A stretch of 13,044 bases of DNA from Thermoleophilaceae bacterium (GTDB lineage: Bacteria > Actinomycetota > Thermoleophilia > Solirubrobacterales > Thermoleophilaceae): NCBI GenBank assembly GCA_013695855.1, contig JACCZR010000223.1, positions 1 to 13,044 of the forward strand, written 5' to 3'. The translations under genes were made by a program, and so were the position numbers. Positions within the stretch are counted from its first letter, which is position 1. Each line of letters starts with the position of its first letter. The notes below the pieces were generated by a model, which worked only from the letters and a program-made list of their open reading frames with translations, made no database searches and was not told where the DNA came from. Of the stretch, positions 1 to 6,057 are shown piece after piece.

Positions 1-234
1 CTGCGCAAGCGGCTCGGCGAGATGGCCGAGCAGATGCAGGGCGCGCAGAAGGTGGCCTGGGCCGACAACGCGATCAAGCTCGCCGCCGACCTCACGGTGG
101 CCGGCGTGAACCGGCTGAACCTGCAGGGCAACGCCGAGCAGCAGGCCGTCGAGATCCGCGACGCCATCCGCCTGCTGTTCCCCGAGGCGGTCATCCTCGT
201 GCGCGAGGCGCGCGAGGGCTTCGGTGCCAACTGA
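1..234 (+). CDS. 3' end of an unidentified gene (partial)
   Basis: The reading frame is open from the first base of the window and ends at TGA 232-234, so only the last 77 residues are visible and the start lies outside. The fragment is soluble and probably mostly helical. It starts with a Lys/Arg/Glu/Gln-rich stretch (LRKRLGEMAEQM), continues with an Ala-rich amphipathic part, and ends with LLFPEAVILVREAREG followed by a short tail. I see no membrane segment, Cys cluster or known catalytic motif, and I do not recognise the family. An internal ATG at position 22 is unlikely to be the true start because the codons before it are in frame and have the same composition. The stop is only 3 nt from the stop of the convergent flippase-like gene, leaving no room for a terminator between them. 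Confidence 0.6.
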   Translation: MRKRLGEMAEQMQGAQKVAWADNAIKLAADLTVAGVNRLNLQGNAEQQAVEIRDAIRLLFPEAVILVREAREGFGAN

Positions 235-237
235 CCC

Positions 238-1284
238 TCAGCTCGTCGAGGCCGGCTGGGACTCCCGCTCGGCCGCTCGGTCCTCCTTGCCCCGCCTGAC
301 GATCTCCTTGAAGGAGCGCACGCGGAAGATGAACAGCATGGCCAGGAAGCCCACGCCGAAGGTGAAGGCGCCGATGGCCACCTGCTGGCCCACCGAGTAA
401 GCGGCCACCGTGGCTCCCGAGGCCGAGCCGGCGAAGACCTTCGCGAGCAGGGCCTGCTGCACGCCGGCGCCCTGAGGCGTGAAGGGCACGAGCGCCGAGA
501 CCGCGTTCACTCCCAGCACAAGCAGCACGTTCTCCACCGAGCCGCCCACCCCGAAGGCCTCGAGCAGAAACCAGAACGCGGTGAAGCGAAAGCCCCAGCC
601 GACCAGCTGCACCAGCCACACCTGGCGGAAGTAGCGGCGGCGGTCGCGCAGGATCGTGAGTCCTTGACGCACCCGTTCCCAGAAGCGCTTGACCCGCAGC
701 GAGAGCACCCCGAAGGCGGTCAGGAAAAGCACTCCGAGCGCCGTGACACCGAACAGGGTGAACTCCGGGTGAGAGGCGAAGAAGGAGAGGTCGAATGCGT
801 CGAGGTCGGCGAAGTCGGGCGGCTTGGGAAACGCGCCCTGCGTGAAGGCAAAGGCCAGCACGAACACGCCGATCGAGGCGTCGAAGACCATCTCGACGAA
901 GAAGCTCGAGGCCACGGCCGGGTAGCTGGACTCGGGCACCGAGCTCTTGGTCAGGAACAGGCGGACCACGTCGCCGCCGCGAGCGGGGATGACGGCGTTG
1001 AAGCCGTAGCCGGCGAAGTACGCGCCCCAGATGTCGCGGAAGCGCGGGGACTGATCGGGGTAGGCGGCGCGCAGGATGTTCAGCGAGGCACGGGCGCGCA
1101 GGGTGAGGTAGATCGTGAACGCCGCCAGCGCGATGCCCAGCGCCGGCCACTCGACCGCGGCCAGGTTGGTGAAGAACTCGTCGATCGCCTCGAAGAACGA
1201 CCGAAAAGACTCGCCGATGGTGGCCTCTAGAGCAGGAGCGCAGGCCGGGCGCTGGTCGGCCGAGCACCACACGCTCGGCTCCAT
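238..1284 (-). CDS. Flippase-like / lysylphosphatidylglycerol synthase TM-region family membrane protein
   Basis: A 348-residue polytopic membrane protein of the LPG synthetase/UPF0104 type (AglD-like, PF03706). Visible hydrophobic segments lie near residues 47-64, 88-110, 127-147, 177-197, 222-242, 250-268 and 295-320, followed by a basic, charged tail. The two family signatures are present: N-A-V-I-P-A-R-G-G-D at about 96-105, and P-F-T-P-Q-G-A-G at about 267-274, where the more usual P-G-G is P-Q-G. Relatives transfer or flip lipid-linked substrates, but many stand-alone copies have no known substrate, so none is assigned. The frame is open upstream into the glycosylase gene. I chose the ATG at 1284 because it shares one base with the glycosylase stop (TGATG), a typical coupling arrangement, and because upstream codons would encode a shadow of the glycosylase. 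It is probably co-transcribed with the glycosylase and has no promoter of its own that I can see. Confidence 0.85.
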   Translation of the reverse strand: MEPSVWCSADQRPACAPALEATIGESFRSFFEAIDEFFTNLAAVEWPALGIALAAFTIYLTLRARASLNILRAAYPDQSPRFRDIWGAYFAGYGFNAVIPARGGDVVRLFLTKSSVPESSYPAVASSFFVEMVFDASIGVFVLAFAFTQGAFPKPPDFADLDAFDLSFFASHPEFTLFGVTALGVLFLTAFGVLSLRVKRFWERVRQGLTILRDRRRYFRQVWLVQLVGWGFRFTAFWFLLEAFGVGGSVENVLLVLGVNAVSALVPFTPQGAGVQQALLAKVFAGSASGATVAAYSVGQQVAIGAFTFGVGFLAMLFIFRVRSFKEIVRRGKEDRAAERESQPASTS

Positions 1285-2126
1285 CACTTGAGCAGCCTCG
1301 AGAGCCGGCGGTCCTTGAGCACCCGGCCGCCCGTCTGCTCGGCAGGGCAGTAACACATGACGTAGTCCTTGAAGTGGATGGCCTCGATCTGAGTGCCGCA
1401 GCGCGGACACGGCTCACCGGCGCGCCGGTGGACCTGCAGGGGCATCGGCAGCTTGTCGGGCACGGTCGGGCCGATCACCTCCTCGTAATGGTCGAGCGCT
1501 CCCTGCAGCGTCGATTCGCAAGCCGCGCCCAAGGCCTCCACGTCGAAGACCTCGAGGTCTGCTCCCTTTCGGAAGGGCGAGAGCCGCGCGGTCCAGAGGA
1601 TCTCGTCCACCCACGAGCGCCCGATGCCGGAGATCACGCGCTGGTCGCGCAGCAGCGGGTGCAGATGCCGCGGCTGGTCGAGCAGCGCGGCCAAGTCGTC
1701 GGGGCACGGCAGCGCCTCGGGCCCGAGCGTGGTCACGGCCTCATCGGCGTGGACCTCGTCCAGCGCCAGCAGCTTGGCCCAGGCCCGCTGCTGGGTGCCG
1801 AACTCGCGCAGGCGCAGCTCGCGGCCGCCGTCGAGGCGCAGCAGCAGGCGCGAGGCCTTGTCGCGCAGGGACGCGCGGGAGTCGAACAGCTGGAGGCGCC
1901 CTGCCGACATGAGGTGGATCAACAGCGCCAGGTCGCCCAGCTCGACGGTCAGCATCTTGCCCACGCGCCCGACGCGATCCACGGTCCGGCCGACAAGCGC
2001 GTCGAGCGGCGGGGCGAACGTCTTCATGGTCACCATGCCGGGCGCGAGCGCGGACTCGACCCGCGCGCCCGCGGCGGCGGCGGTCAGGCGCCGCGCGGCG
2101 ATCGCCACTTCCGGTAGCTCGGGCAC
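1284..2126 (-). CDS. Fpg/Nei-family DNA glycosylase with altered zinc finger
   Basis: A 280-residue base-excision-repair enzyme of the formamidopyrimidine-DNA glycosylase / endonuclease VIII family. It starts at GTG 2126 with the diagnostic PELPEV (catalytic Pro2 and Glu3, plus Glu6). The beta-hairpin lysine is K57 in V-G-K-M-L. The helix-two-turn-helix reads G-I-G-R-S-W-V-D-E-I-L-W at 167-178, and a C-terminal zinc finger begins C240-P-R-C243. Family members remove oxidised bases and cut the abasic site by beta/delta-elimination. The DNA-contact residues differ from E. coli Fpg: R170 stands where the H2TH Asn is usual, and Y255 where the zinc-finger Arg258 is usual. The fourth zinc Cys position is E263, while an extra Cys sits at 258. 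The chain ends in Q-T-G-G-R-V-L-K-D-R-R-L, which I associate from memory with an actinobacterial side branch. Substrate preference (FapyG, 8-oxoG or oxidised pyrimidines) cannot be told. It is first gene of a unit with the flippase-like gene. Confidence 0.9.
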   Translation of the reverse strand: MPELPEVAIAARRLTAAAAGARVESALAPGMVTMKTFAPPLDALVGRTVDRVGRVGKMLTVELGDLALLIHLMSAGRLQLFDSRASLRDKASRLLLRLDGGRELRLREFGTQQRAWAKLLALDEVHADEAVTTLGPEALPCPDDLAALLDQPRHLHPLLRDQRVISGIGRSWVDEILWTARLSPFRKGADLEVFDVEALGAACESTLQGALDHYEEVIGPTVPDKLPMPLQVHRRAGEPCPRCGTQIEAIHFKDYVMCYCPAEQTGGRVLKDRRLSRLLK

Positions 2127-2135
2127 AGTGACCTG

Positions 2136-2145
2136 AGGCTACGAT
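2136..2145. promoter_or_regulatory. Back-to-back -10 elements of a divergent leaderless promoter (glycosylase / 34-aa ORF)
   Basis: The gap between the two divergent GTG starts is only 28 bp (2127-2154). It contains AGGCTACGAT. On the minus strand 2141-2136 reads TAGCCT, and on the plus strand 2140-2145 reads TACGAT; both fit the TANNNT -10 consensus and they share the central TA. Exactly 9 nt separate each hexamer from its own GTG (2126 and 2155). No convincing -35 or Shine-Dalgarno is seen on either side. The geometry implies transcripts beginning 0-4 nt before each start codon. It is inferred from sequence only, but is supported by the same arrangement elsewhere in the window. Confidence 0.55.
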
Positions 2146-2154
2146 GGTCGCGCG

Positions 2155-2259
2155 GTGAAGAGAACCCTCCTGACCATGGTGGCAGTGGGCAACGACCCGT
2201 ACGGCCGCCGCCTGGTCTACCGAGGGCCGCGCACCAGGCTGTTCATCCGCGGCCGGTGA
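2155..2259 (+). CDS. Unannotated 34-aa basic small ORF coupled to the RpiB-like gene
   Basis: GTG at 2155, TGA at 2257-2259, 34 residues: it begins VKRTLLTMVAVGNDPYG and ends in TRLFIRGR. It carries eight Arg and one Lys against a single Asp, so it is strongly basic, about 4 kDa, with no Cys. I do not recognise it. Three things argue that it is translated. The stop overlaps the GTG start of the RpiB-like gene by four bases (GTGA). About nine in ten codons end in G or C, as in the neighbouring genes. A TACGAT -10 element lies 9 nt before its GTG, which would make this GTG the first codon of a leaderless mRNA. It could be a small protein or a leader peptide whose translation feeds the downstream start. 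The hypothesis that it is just the 5' leader of the isomerase mRNA is not excluded. Confidence 0.5.
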   Translation: MKRTLLTMVAVGNDPYGRRLVYRGPRTRLFIRGR

Positions 2260-2693
2260 GGGTCTCGGTAGCCACCGACGAGCGGACGGGTGTGGCCGGC
2301 GCGGTGGTGGGTGCGCTGCGTGAGCGCGGCCACGAGCTGGTGACCCACGGCGCCCTCGAAGCCGGCGAGCGCGACGACTGGGCCTGGGCCAGCGAGGCCG
2401 CCGCCCGCGATGTGGCCGAGGGCCGGGCCGACCAGGCCGTGGTGGCTTGTTGGACCGGAACCGGCGCCTCGATCGCGGCCAACAAGGTGCCGGGCGCACG
2501 GGCGGCCCTGTGCGCCGACGCCGAGACCGCCCGCGGCGCCCGAAGGTGGAACGACGCCAACGTGCTTGCTCTGTCGCTGCGCACCACCAGCGAGGCACTG
2601 CTCGAGGAGATCCTCGACGGCTGGTTCAGCGCCGAGCCGAGCGCCGAGTCAGACGACGTGGCGAACGTGCGCCACCTCGACGAGATCGCGTAG
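2256..2693 (+). CDS. RpiB/LacA/LacB-family sugar-phosphate isomerase
   Basis: 145 residues, the normal length for ribose-5-phosphate isomerase B and galactose-6-phosphate isomerase subunits, which interconvert aldose and ketose phosphates in the cytosol. The anion-hole and substrate loop C65-W-T-G-T-G followed by S-I-A-A-N-K-V-P-G-A-R-A-A-L-C is nearly canonical, including the Cys that acts as base in E. coli RpiB. The N-D-A-N-V-L-A-L motif at 99-106 is also present. Two points are unusual. The N-terminal D-H-A-G motif is replaced by D-E-R-T, and Trp98 stands where E. coli RpiB has the ring-opening His99. The activity on ribose 5-phosphate is therefore uncertain and another sugar phosphate is possible. 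It starts at GTG 2256 inside the stop of the 34-aa ORF, and the methyltransferase follows after 20 nt, so the three probably form one unit. Confidence 0.85.
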   Translation: MRVSVATDERTGVAGAVVGALRERGHELVTHGALEAGERDDWAWASEAAARDVAEGRADQAVVACWTGTGASIAANKVPGARAALCADAETARGARRWNDANVLALSLRTTSEALLEEILDGWFSAEPSAESDDVANVRHLDEIA

Positions 2694-2713
2694 GGCCGTC
2701 GCGGCCATCTCGC

Positions 2714-3337
2714 GTGGAGCACGATGCACGCGATGGACGGAGCGAGTCCCCAGCCGCCTTTTGGAACCGGCGATACCAGGCGGTCGACGGACTGTGGTCG
2801 CGTGACCCGAACGCCCTCCTCGCCGAGTTCGTCGCCTCGCTTGCGCAGGGTCGCGCGCTTGACCTCGGTGCCGGCGAGGGCCGCAACGCGATCTGGCTTG
2901 CCAAGCGCGGGTGGCGCGTCACCGTCCTCGATGTCTCCGCGGTAGCCCTGACGCGGGCCGCGGAGCGGGCCGCCGAGGAGGGAGTCGAGCTCGATTGCGT
3001 CGAGGCCGATTGGCGCGAATACCGTCCCGCCCCCGCATCCCACGAGCTGGTGGTCATCAGCTTCATGCACCCCGAGCCCGCCGAGCGCGTCTACATGTTC
3101 GAGCGCGCCCGGGACACACTCGCGCCCGGCGGACATCTGTTCGTCGTGGGCGTCGACCTGGTGGACCATGGGCGGCGAGGTCCGCCTGACCCCGAACGGC
3201 TGTATACGACGGAGCGGCTTCGAAGAGCGTTGGAGGGCTTCGACCTGCTGCGCTGCGAGTCGGTGAGCTCTGTGGCCGAGCACAAGGAGGGCCGCCCCCG
3301 AGTAGTCGATGTCGTTGCGACCGCCCGGAAGCGGTGA
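2714..3337 (+). CDS. Class I SAM-dependent methyltransferase
   Basis: 207 residues with a Rossmann-type methyltransferase fold. Motif I is A-L-D-L-G-A-G-E-G-R-N at 48-58, and the acidic residue ending strand beta-2 is D73 (T-V-L-D-V-S). E-A-D-W-R-E follows near residue 90, and a motif-IV-like S-F-M-H-P-E region comes after it. The post-motif L-A-P-G-G-H-L-F-V-V-G is also present. The W-N-R-R-Y start (17-21) and overall layout resemble the TehB/UbiE-like small-molecule methyltransferases; the acceptor cannot be named. The frame stays open far upstream into the isomerase gene, but that part is an Arg/Pro-rich shadow. GTG 2714 is the only start codon between the isomerase stop and the first family residues, and it leaves a 20-nt gap. 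No clear Shine-Dalgarno precedes it. Probably co-transcribed with the isomerase. Confidence 0.85.
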   Translation: MEHDARDGRSESPAAFWNRRYQAVDGLWSRDPNALLAEFVASLAQGRALDLGAGEGRNAIWLAKRGWRVTVLDVSAVALTRAAERAAEEGVELDCVEADWREYRPAPASHELVVISFMHPEPAERVYMFERARDTLAPGGHLFVVGVDLVDHGRRGPPDPERLYTTERLRRALEGFDLLRCESVSSVAEHKEGRPRVVDVVATARKR

Positions 3338-3410
3338 CCGTGAACGGGGGCGGGGGCCGCGCTATCTCAACCGGCGAAAGGGACAACGCGGCCAGTCGAA
3401 GCGGCTCACA

Positions 3411-3740
3411 TCATCGGCTCGAGAGCGTCCTGGCGGCAGCCTGGCGAGCGGTCAGGTCACCGTTGGCGACCTTGTAGGCGATCGTGTCGGGATGGCCATC
3501 GCCGCCATCACGGGTGCGTTTGGACGCCTGCTCCGGCGACACGCCCATGTCGGCCAGGGCGCGCGCGGCCGGGGCATCGAAGCAGCGTGCCGCGAGCCAC
3601 CTGGCGGTCACCGGGTCGTCGAACCCGGCGTCCGTCCACGCCTGCGCCGCGACAGCGGGATCGCCACCCCGATCGGCGAGCTCTCCGTACTGCTTGATGG
3701 TCTCAACGCCCGTGCTGGCCGGCGGCTCGTACACCTTCAT
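3411..3740 (-). CDS. Hypothetical 109-aa protein with strong Shine-Dalgarno
   Basis: 109 residues starting MKVYEPPASTG. I do not recognise the family. The sequence is Ala/Arg/Asp-rich and looks like a string of short helices: repeated small units such as AWTDAGFDDPVTARWL, CFDAPAARALADMGVSPEQA and TIAYKVANGDLTARQAAA. It carries one Cys (53), a polar G-G-D-G-H insert near 79-83, and no membrane segment or signal peptide. The frame extends 25 codons further upstream, but ATG 3740 is preceded by GGAGAGGTGA a few bases away, the clearest ribosome binding site in the window, so I chose it. That is a notable contrast with its neighbours, which look leaderless. It is a single gene, convergent with the methyltransferase and divergent from the phosphotransferase. 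GC-biased third positions support coding. Confidence 0.65.
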   Translation of the reverse strand: MKVYEPPASTGVETIKQYGELADRGGDPAVAAQAWTDAGFDDPVTARWLAARCFDAPAARALADMGVSPEQASKRTRDGGDGHPDTIAYKVANGDLTARQAAARTLSSR

Positions 3741-3754
3741 GGGCTCACCTCTCC
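3741..3754 (-). promoter_or_regulatory. Strong ribosome binding site of the 109-aa orphan
   Basis: Read on the minus strand, GGAGAGGTGAGCCC directly precedes the ATG at 3740. GGAG and AGGTGA both match the anti-Shine-Dalgarno, with the latter 4 nt from the start. This site decides the start codon against the longer frame. A TATAAG hexamer (minus strand, 3779-3774), unusually AT-rich for this DNA, lies upstream and could be the -10; that part is weak. Confidence 0.6.
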
Positions 3755-3874
3755 GGGAAACCTTGCGAGAGGCCTTATACAGCGATCCTCGAGAGCGCTC
3801 AAGAGCCCCGGGCACCGGAAGGAGGGTCGAGTTCGTCCGAAGTCGCCTCGGACGCCGCGATCAGCGCCAGCTGA

Positions 3875-3880
3875 GAGCAT
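3875..3880 (+). promoter_or_regulatory. Possible degenerate -10 of the phosphotransferase gene
   Basis: GAGCAT ends 10 nt before GTG 3891. It matches the TANNNT element seen before other genes at all but the first base and has the same spacing, so it may be a weak leaderless promoter. On its own it would not be called. Confidence 0.25.
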
Positions 3881-3890
3881 CTCGCCGCTC

Positions 3891-4949
3891 GTGGCGGAGG
3901 TAGTCGACACCCCGGCTGAGGCTGCCCGGCTCGAGCGGCCGGCGCTGGTCGTGCGCGAGCCGCTGGCCGCGTGGCTCGAGCAGCAGGGCCTCGGCTCGGG
4001 AGAGCTCACGGTCGAGCGCATCGGCGAGGGCCACTCCAACGTGACCTACCTCGTGCACCACGGCGAGGAGCGCTTCGTGCTGCGCCGTCCACCGCGCCCG
4101 CCGCTGCCCCCCTCGGCCCACGACGTGCTGCGCGAAGCCCGTCTGCTGCAGGCCCTCGAGGACACGCCGGCCAGGGGGCCGCACGTCCTGGCCGCCTGCG
4201 AGGACGAGGGAATCCTGGGCGCCCCCTTCTACGTGATGGCCCAAGAGCACGGCACGGTGGTCACCGACACCATCCCAGCCGCGCTGGACACGCCGGACGA
4301 GCGCCGGCGCACGGGCGAGGAGCTGGTGGACGCGCTGGTCGAGATCCACGCCGTCGACTGGCGCGAGGAGGGGCTCGACGGGTTCGGCAAGCCCACCGGC
4401 TACCTCGAGCGCCAGCTGCGGCGCTTCAGCGGACTGTGGGAGCACAACAAGACGCGCGAGCTGGCTGCCGTGCAGGAGGTGGGGCGGTGGCTTGCCGACA
4501 ACCTGCCCGAGTCACCCGCGGCGACCATCGTGCACGGCGACTTTCGCCTGGGCAACGTGATGGTGGCCGACGACGCGCCGGCGCGGGTGATCGCCGTCTT
4601 CGACTGGGAGCTGGCCACGATCGGCGACCCGCTCGCCGACGTCGGGTACCTGAGCGTTACCTGGACCGAGCCAGGCGAGGCCGACGACACGATGTTCTCC
4701 TCGCTGACCTCGGTCACCCGCGCCGAGGGCTTTCCCTCGCGCGCCGAACTGGTGGCGCGTTACGAGGAGCGCTCGATGGCCGCGCTGAACTGGTATCAGG
4801 CGCTGGCGCTGTGGAAGGCGGCGGTGTTCATGGAGGGGAACTTCAAGCGCTTCCAGGCGGGGGACAGCGACGATGAGTTCCTGGCCATGTTCGACGAGGG
4901 CGTGCCGGCACTGGCGGAGAAAGCCAAAGAGATCGCTCACGCCGGGTGA
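3891..4949 (+). CDS. Phosphotransferase (APH / ACAD10-11 kinase-like family)
   Basis: 352 residues from GTG 3891, the usual size for the choline-kinase-like/aminoglycoside-phosphotransferase fold (PF01636) branch that resembles the N-terminal kinase part of ACAD10/11. The nucleotide loop is I-G-E-G-H-S-N-V at 44-51, and F-V-L-R-R-P-P at 62-68 holds Arg where classical kinases have Lys, as is common in this branch. A helix-C Glu is at 82. The catalytic Brenner motif H215-G-D-F-R-L-G-N222 and the metal-binding D238-W-E followed by G-D-P-L-A-D-V are intact, so it should be active. In actinobacteria such genes often accompany acyl-CoA metabolism, possibly phosphorylating hydroxyacyl substrates, but no acyl-CoA gene is visible here. 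The frame is open to 3309; GTG 3891 is the only ATG/GTG/TTG in frame between 3741 and the first family residues. GTG 3951 is a shorter alternative. Confidence 0.8.
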   Translation: MAEVVDTPAEAARLERPALVVREPLAAWLEQQGLGSGELTVERIGEGHSNVTYLVHHGEERFVLRRPPRPPLPPSAHDVLREARLLQALEDTPARGPHVLAACEDEGILGAPFYVMAQEHGTVVTDTIPAALDTPDERRRTGEELVDALVEIHAVDWREEGLDGFGKPTGYLERQLRRFSGLWEHNKTRELAAVQEVGRWLADNLPESPAATIVHGDFRLGNVMVADDAPARVIAVFDWELATIGDPLADVGYLSVTWTEPGEADDTMFSSLTSVTRAEGFPSRAELVARYEERSMAALNWYQALALWKAAVFMEGNFKRFQAGDSDDEFLAMFDEGVPALAEKAKEIAHAG

Positions 4950-4962
4950 AGGGCCTTCTGCG

Positions 4963-5325
4963 CTAGATCCCCGGGATCCGGTCGCGCAGGTCCTTGATCT
5001 CGTCGTGGAACTCGCGGAGCTGCCCACGGATCTCGCGCATCTCGGGCAGGAGCGGGGCCATGTCGGTGTGCAGCTGGCGCAGGCTGTCTTCGAGGTTCTC
5101 GGCGGTGTCGTCGACATCGACGAGCTCGGTATGGAGGGGCTCGATCAGCTCGAACAGCCGGTCGACCTTCCCGTTCAGCCGGTCCACCCGCTCGGAGAGC
5201 TGGTCCTCAGAGCGGGGGATCTCCTCGGCAGCGTCCCGCAGCGAGGGCAGGTTCTCCGCGATCACGTGCAGGTCGTCCAGGGCGCGCAGCAGCAGTCGCG
5301 GCGGGATCGCGAGGGGGCCTAGCAC
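4963..5325 (-). CDS. Hypothetical 120-aa coiled-coil protein
   Basis: 120 residues starting at GTG 5325. After a short hydrophobic-basic start (MLGPLAIPPRLLLRALDDL), almost the entire chain from about residue 15 to 116 has heptad spacing of Leu/Ile/Val with acidic and basic residues between, for example ERVDRLNGKVDRLFELIEPL and LREFHDEIKDLRDRI. This predicts a long, acidic coiled coil with a few Pro breaks (28, 37, 63, 91). There is no enzyme motif, signal peptide or clear membrane span. It may be a scaffold or apolipoprotein-like helical bundle; I would not name it. The stop is 13 nt from the stop of the phosphotransferase. It diverges from the HAD gene with only 22 bp between starts. Confidence 0.7.
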   Translation of the reverse strand: MLGPLAIPPRLLLRALDDLHVIAENLPSLRDAAEEIPRSEDQLSERVDRLNGKVDRLFELIEPLHTELVDVDDTAENLEDSLRQLHTDMAPLLPEMREIRGQLREFHDEIKDLRDRIPGI

Positions 5326-5334
5326 CGATTTGTC

Positions 5335-5340
5335 AGCCTA
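5335..5340 (-). promoter_or_regulatory. -10 element of the coiled-coil gene
   Basis: TAGGCT on the minus strand, 9 nt before the GTG at 5325, with no Shine-Dalgarno between. It has the same spacing as the other leaderless-type promoters of the window. A plus-strand CAGCCT at 5334-5339, 8 nt before the HAD ATG (5348), overlaps it and may be a one-mismatch -10 for that gene. Confidence 0.5.
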
Positions 5341-5347
5341 GTCGACC

Positions 5348-6034
5348 ATGCGTTTCGTTCTCTGGGACATAGACGGCACCCTGGTGGATACGGCCGGTCA
5401 CGGCGCCGGGGCTTTCGCCGACGCCTTCGAGGTGATGTTTGGTCGCTCGCCCGAGAGTCGGGTGCCGATGGCGGGGCGGACCGACCACGAGATCGCGCTG
5501 GCGATCCTGGAGCGGAACGGTGTCGCCGGCGGGGAGTCGCATCTGCCGGGGATGTGGCGGGAGCTGGAGGCGGCTCTGGCGCGAAAGAGGGACGCCATCC
5601 GCGCCGAGGGTCGCGCCCTGCCCGGCGCCGCGCAAGCACTCGAGGCGCTCGCCGGGCGTGCCGGAGTCGTTCAGTCCCTGCTCACGGGCAACATCGAGGC
5701 CAACGCCGCCACGAAGCTCGGCGCCTTTGGCCTCACGCGCTGGCTCGATCTGGAGATCGGCGGCTACGGGTCGGACGGGGGCGTTCGCTCGGAGCTCGTG
5801 GCCGTGGCGCTCGGCCGCGCGGAGGCCAAGCACGGGATCCACCTCCCGCCGCGGGACGCTGTCCTGGTGGGAGACACCCCGCTCGACGTGGCCGCCGCCC
5901 GGACCGCCGGCGCGCGGGTGGTCGCGGTGGCCAGCGGCTTTTCGAGCGAGGACGAGCTGAGGGCCGCCGAGCCCGACGCCGTGCTGAGCGACCTGCGCGA
6001 TACCGACGCGCTGCTCGCCGCCGTCCTGGGTTAG
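5348..6034 (+). CDS. HAD-superfamily hydrolase, subfamily IA (phosphoglycolate-phosphatase-like)
   Basis: 228 residues with all four HAD motifs. Motif I is W-D7-I-D9-G-T-L-V-D, with the aspartyl nucleophile and general acid. Motif II is L-L-T113-G-N, motif III is K123, and motif IV is G-D176-T-P-L-D180. The helical cap between residues 16 and about 85 is the subfamily IA type, as in phosphoglycolate phosphatase and beta-phosphoglucomutase. It is a cytosolic magnesium-dependent phosphatase; the substrate is not readable from the sequence. The start is certain because motif I lies six residues from the ATG. It diverges from the coiled-coil gene by 22 bp and converges on the EamA gene, with a stem-loop between. 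Confidence 0.88.
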   Translation: MRFVLWDIDGTLVDTAGHGAGAFADAFEVMFGRSPESRVPMAGRTDHEIALAILERNGVAGGESHLPGMWRELEAALARKRDAIRAEGRALPGAAQALEALAGRAGVVQSLLTGNIEANAATKLGAFGLTRWLDLEIGGYGSDGGVRSELVAVALGRAEAKHGIHLPPRDAVLVGDTPLDVAAARTAGARVVAVASGFSSEDELRAAEPDAVLSDLRDTDALLAAVLG

Positions 6035-6057
6035 CGGTTTCTCCTGGAAGCACCGGG

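Noticed and set aside
1285..1410. In-frame upstream extension of the flippase-like gene
   Set aside because: It runs inside the glycosylase zinc-finger region and encodes no family residues; the TGATG start at 1284 fits better.
191..1417. Long minus-strand open frame of about 400 codons overlapping the flippase-like gene, starting MSRVRAAALRSRP
   Set aside because: It is Arg/Gly/Ala-rich shadow sequence in another frame of the same strand; the competing frame has membrane helices and family motifs.
2144..2158. ATG at 2144 as the plus-strand start in the divergent gap
   Set aside because: It reads only four codons before TGA and overlaps the -10 hexamer; the GTG at 2155 gives the coupled ORF.
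2447..2713. Upstream extension of the methyltransferase frame into the isomerase gene
   Set aside because: The translated part is an Arg/Pro-rich shadow of the isomerase; GTG 2714 precedes all family motifs.
3355..3393. GGCCGCG (3355-3361) and CGCGGCC (3387-3393) inverted repeat between methyltransferase and 109-aa gene as a terminator
   Set aside because: The loop is 25 nt and such 7-base GC-only matches are frequent by chance here; no U-tract.
3309..3890. Upstream extension of the phosphotransferase frame
   Set aside because: It crosses the oppositely oriented 109-aa gene with its strong Shine-Dalgarno and shows no kinase residues before 3891.
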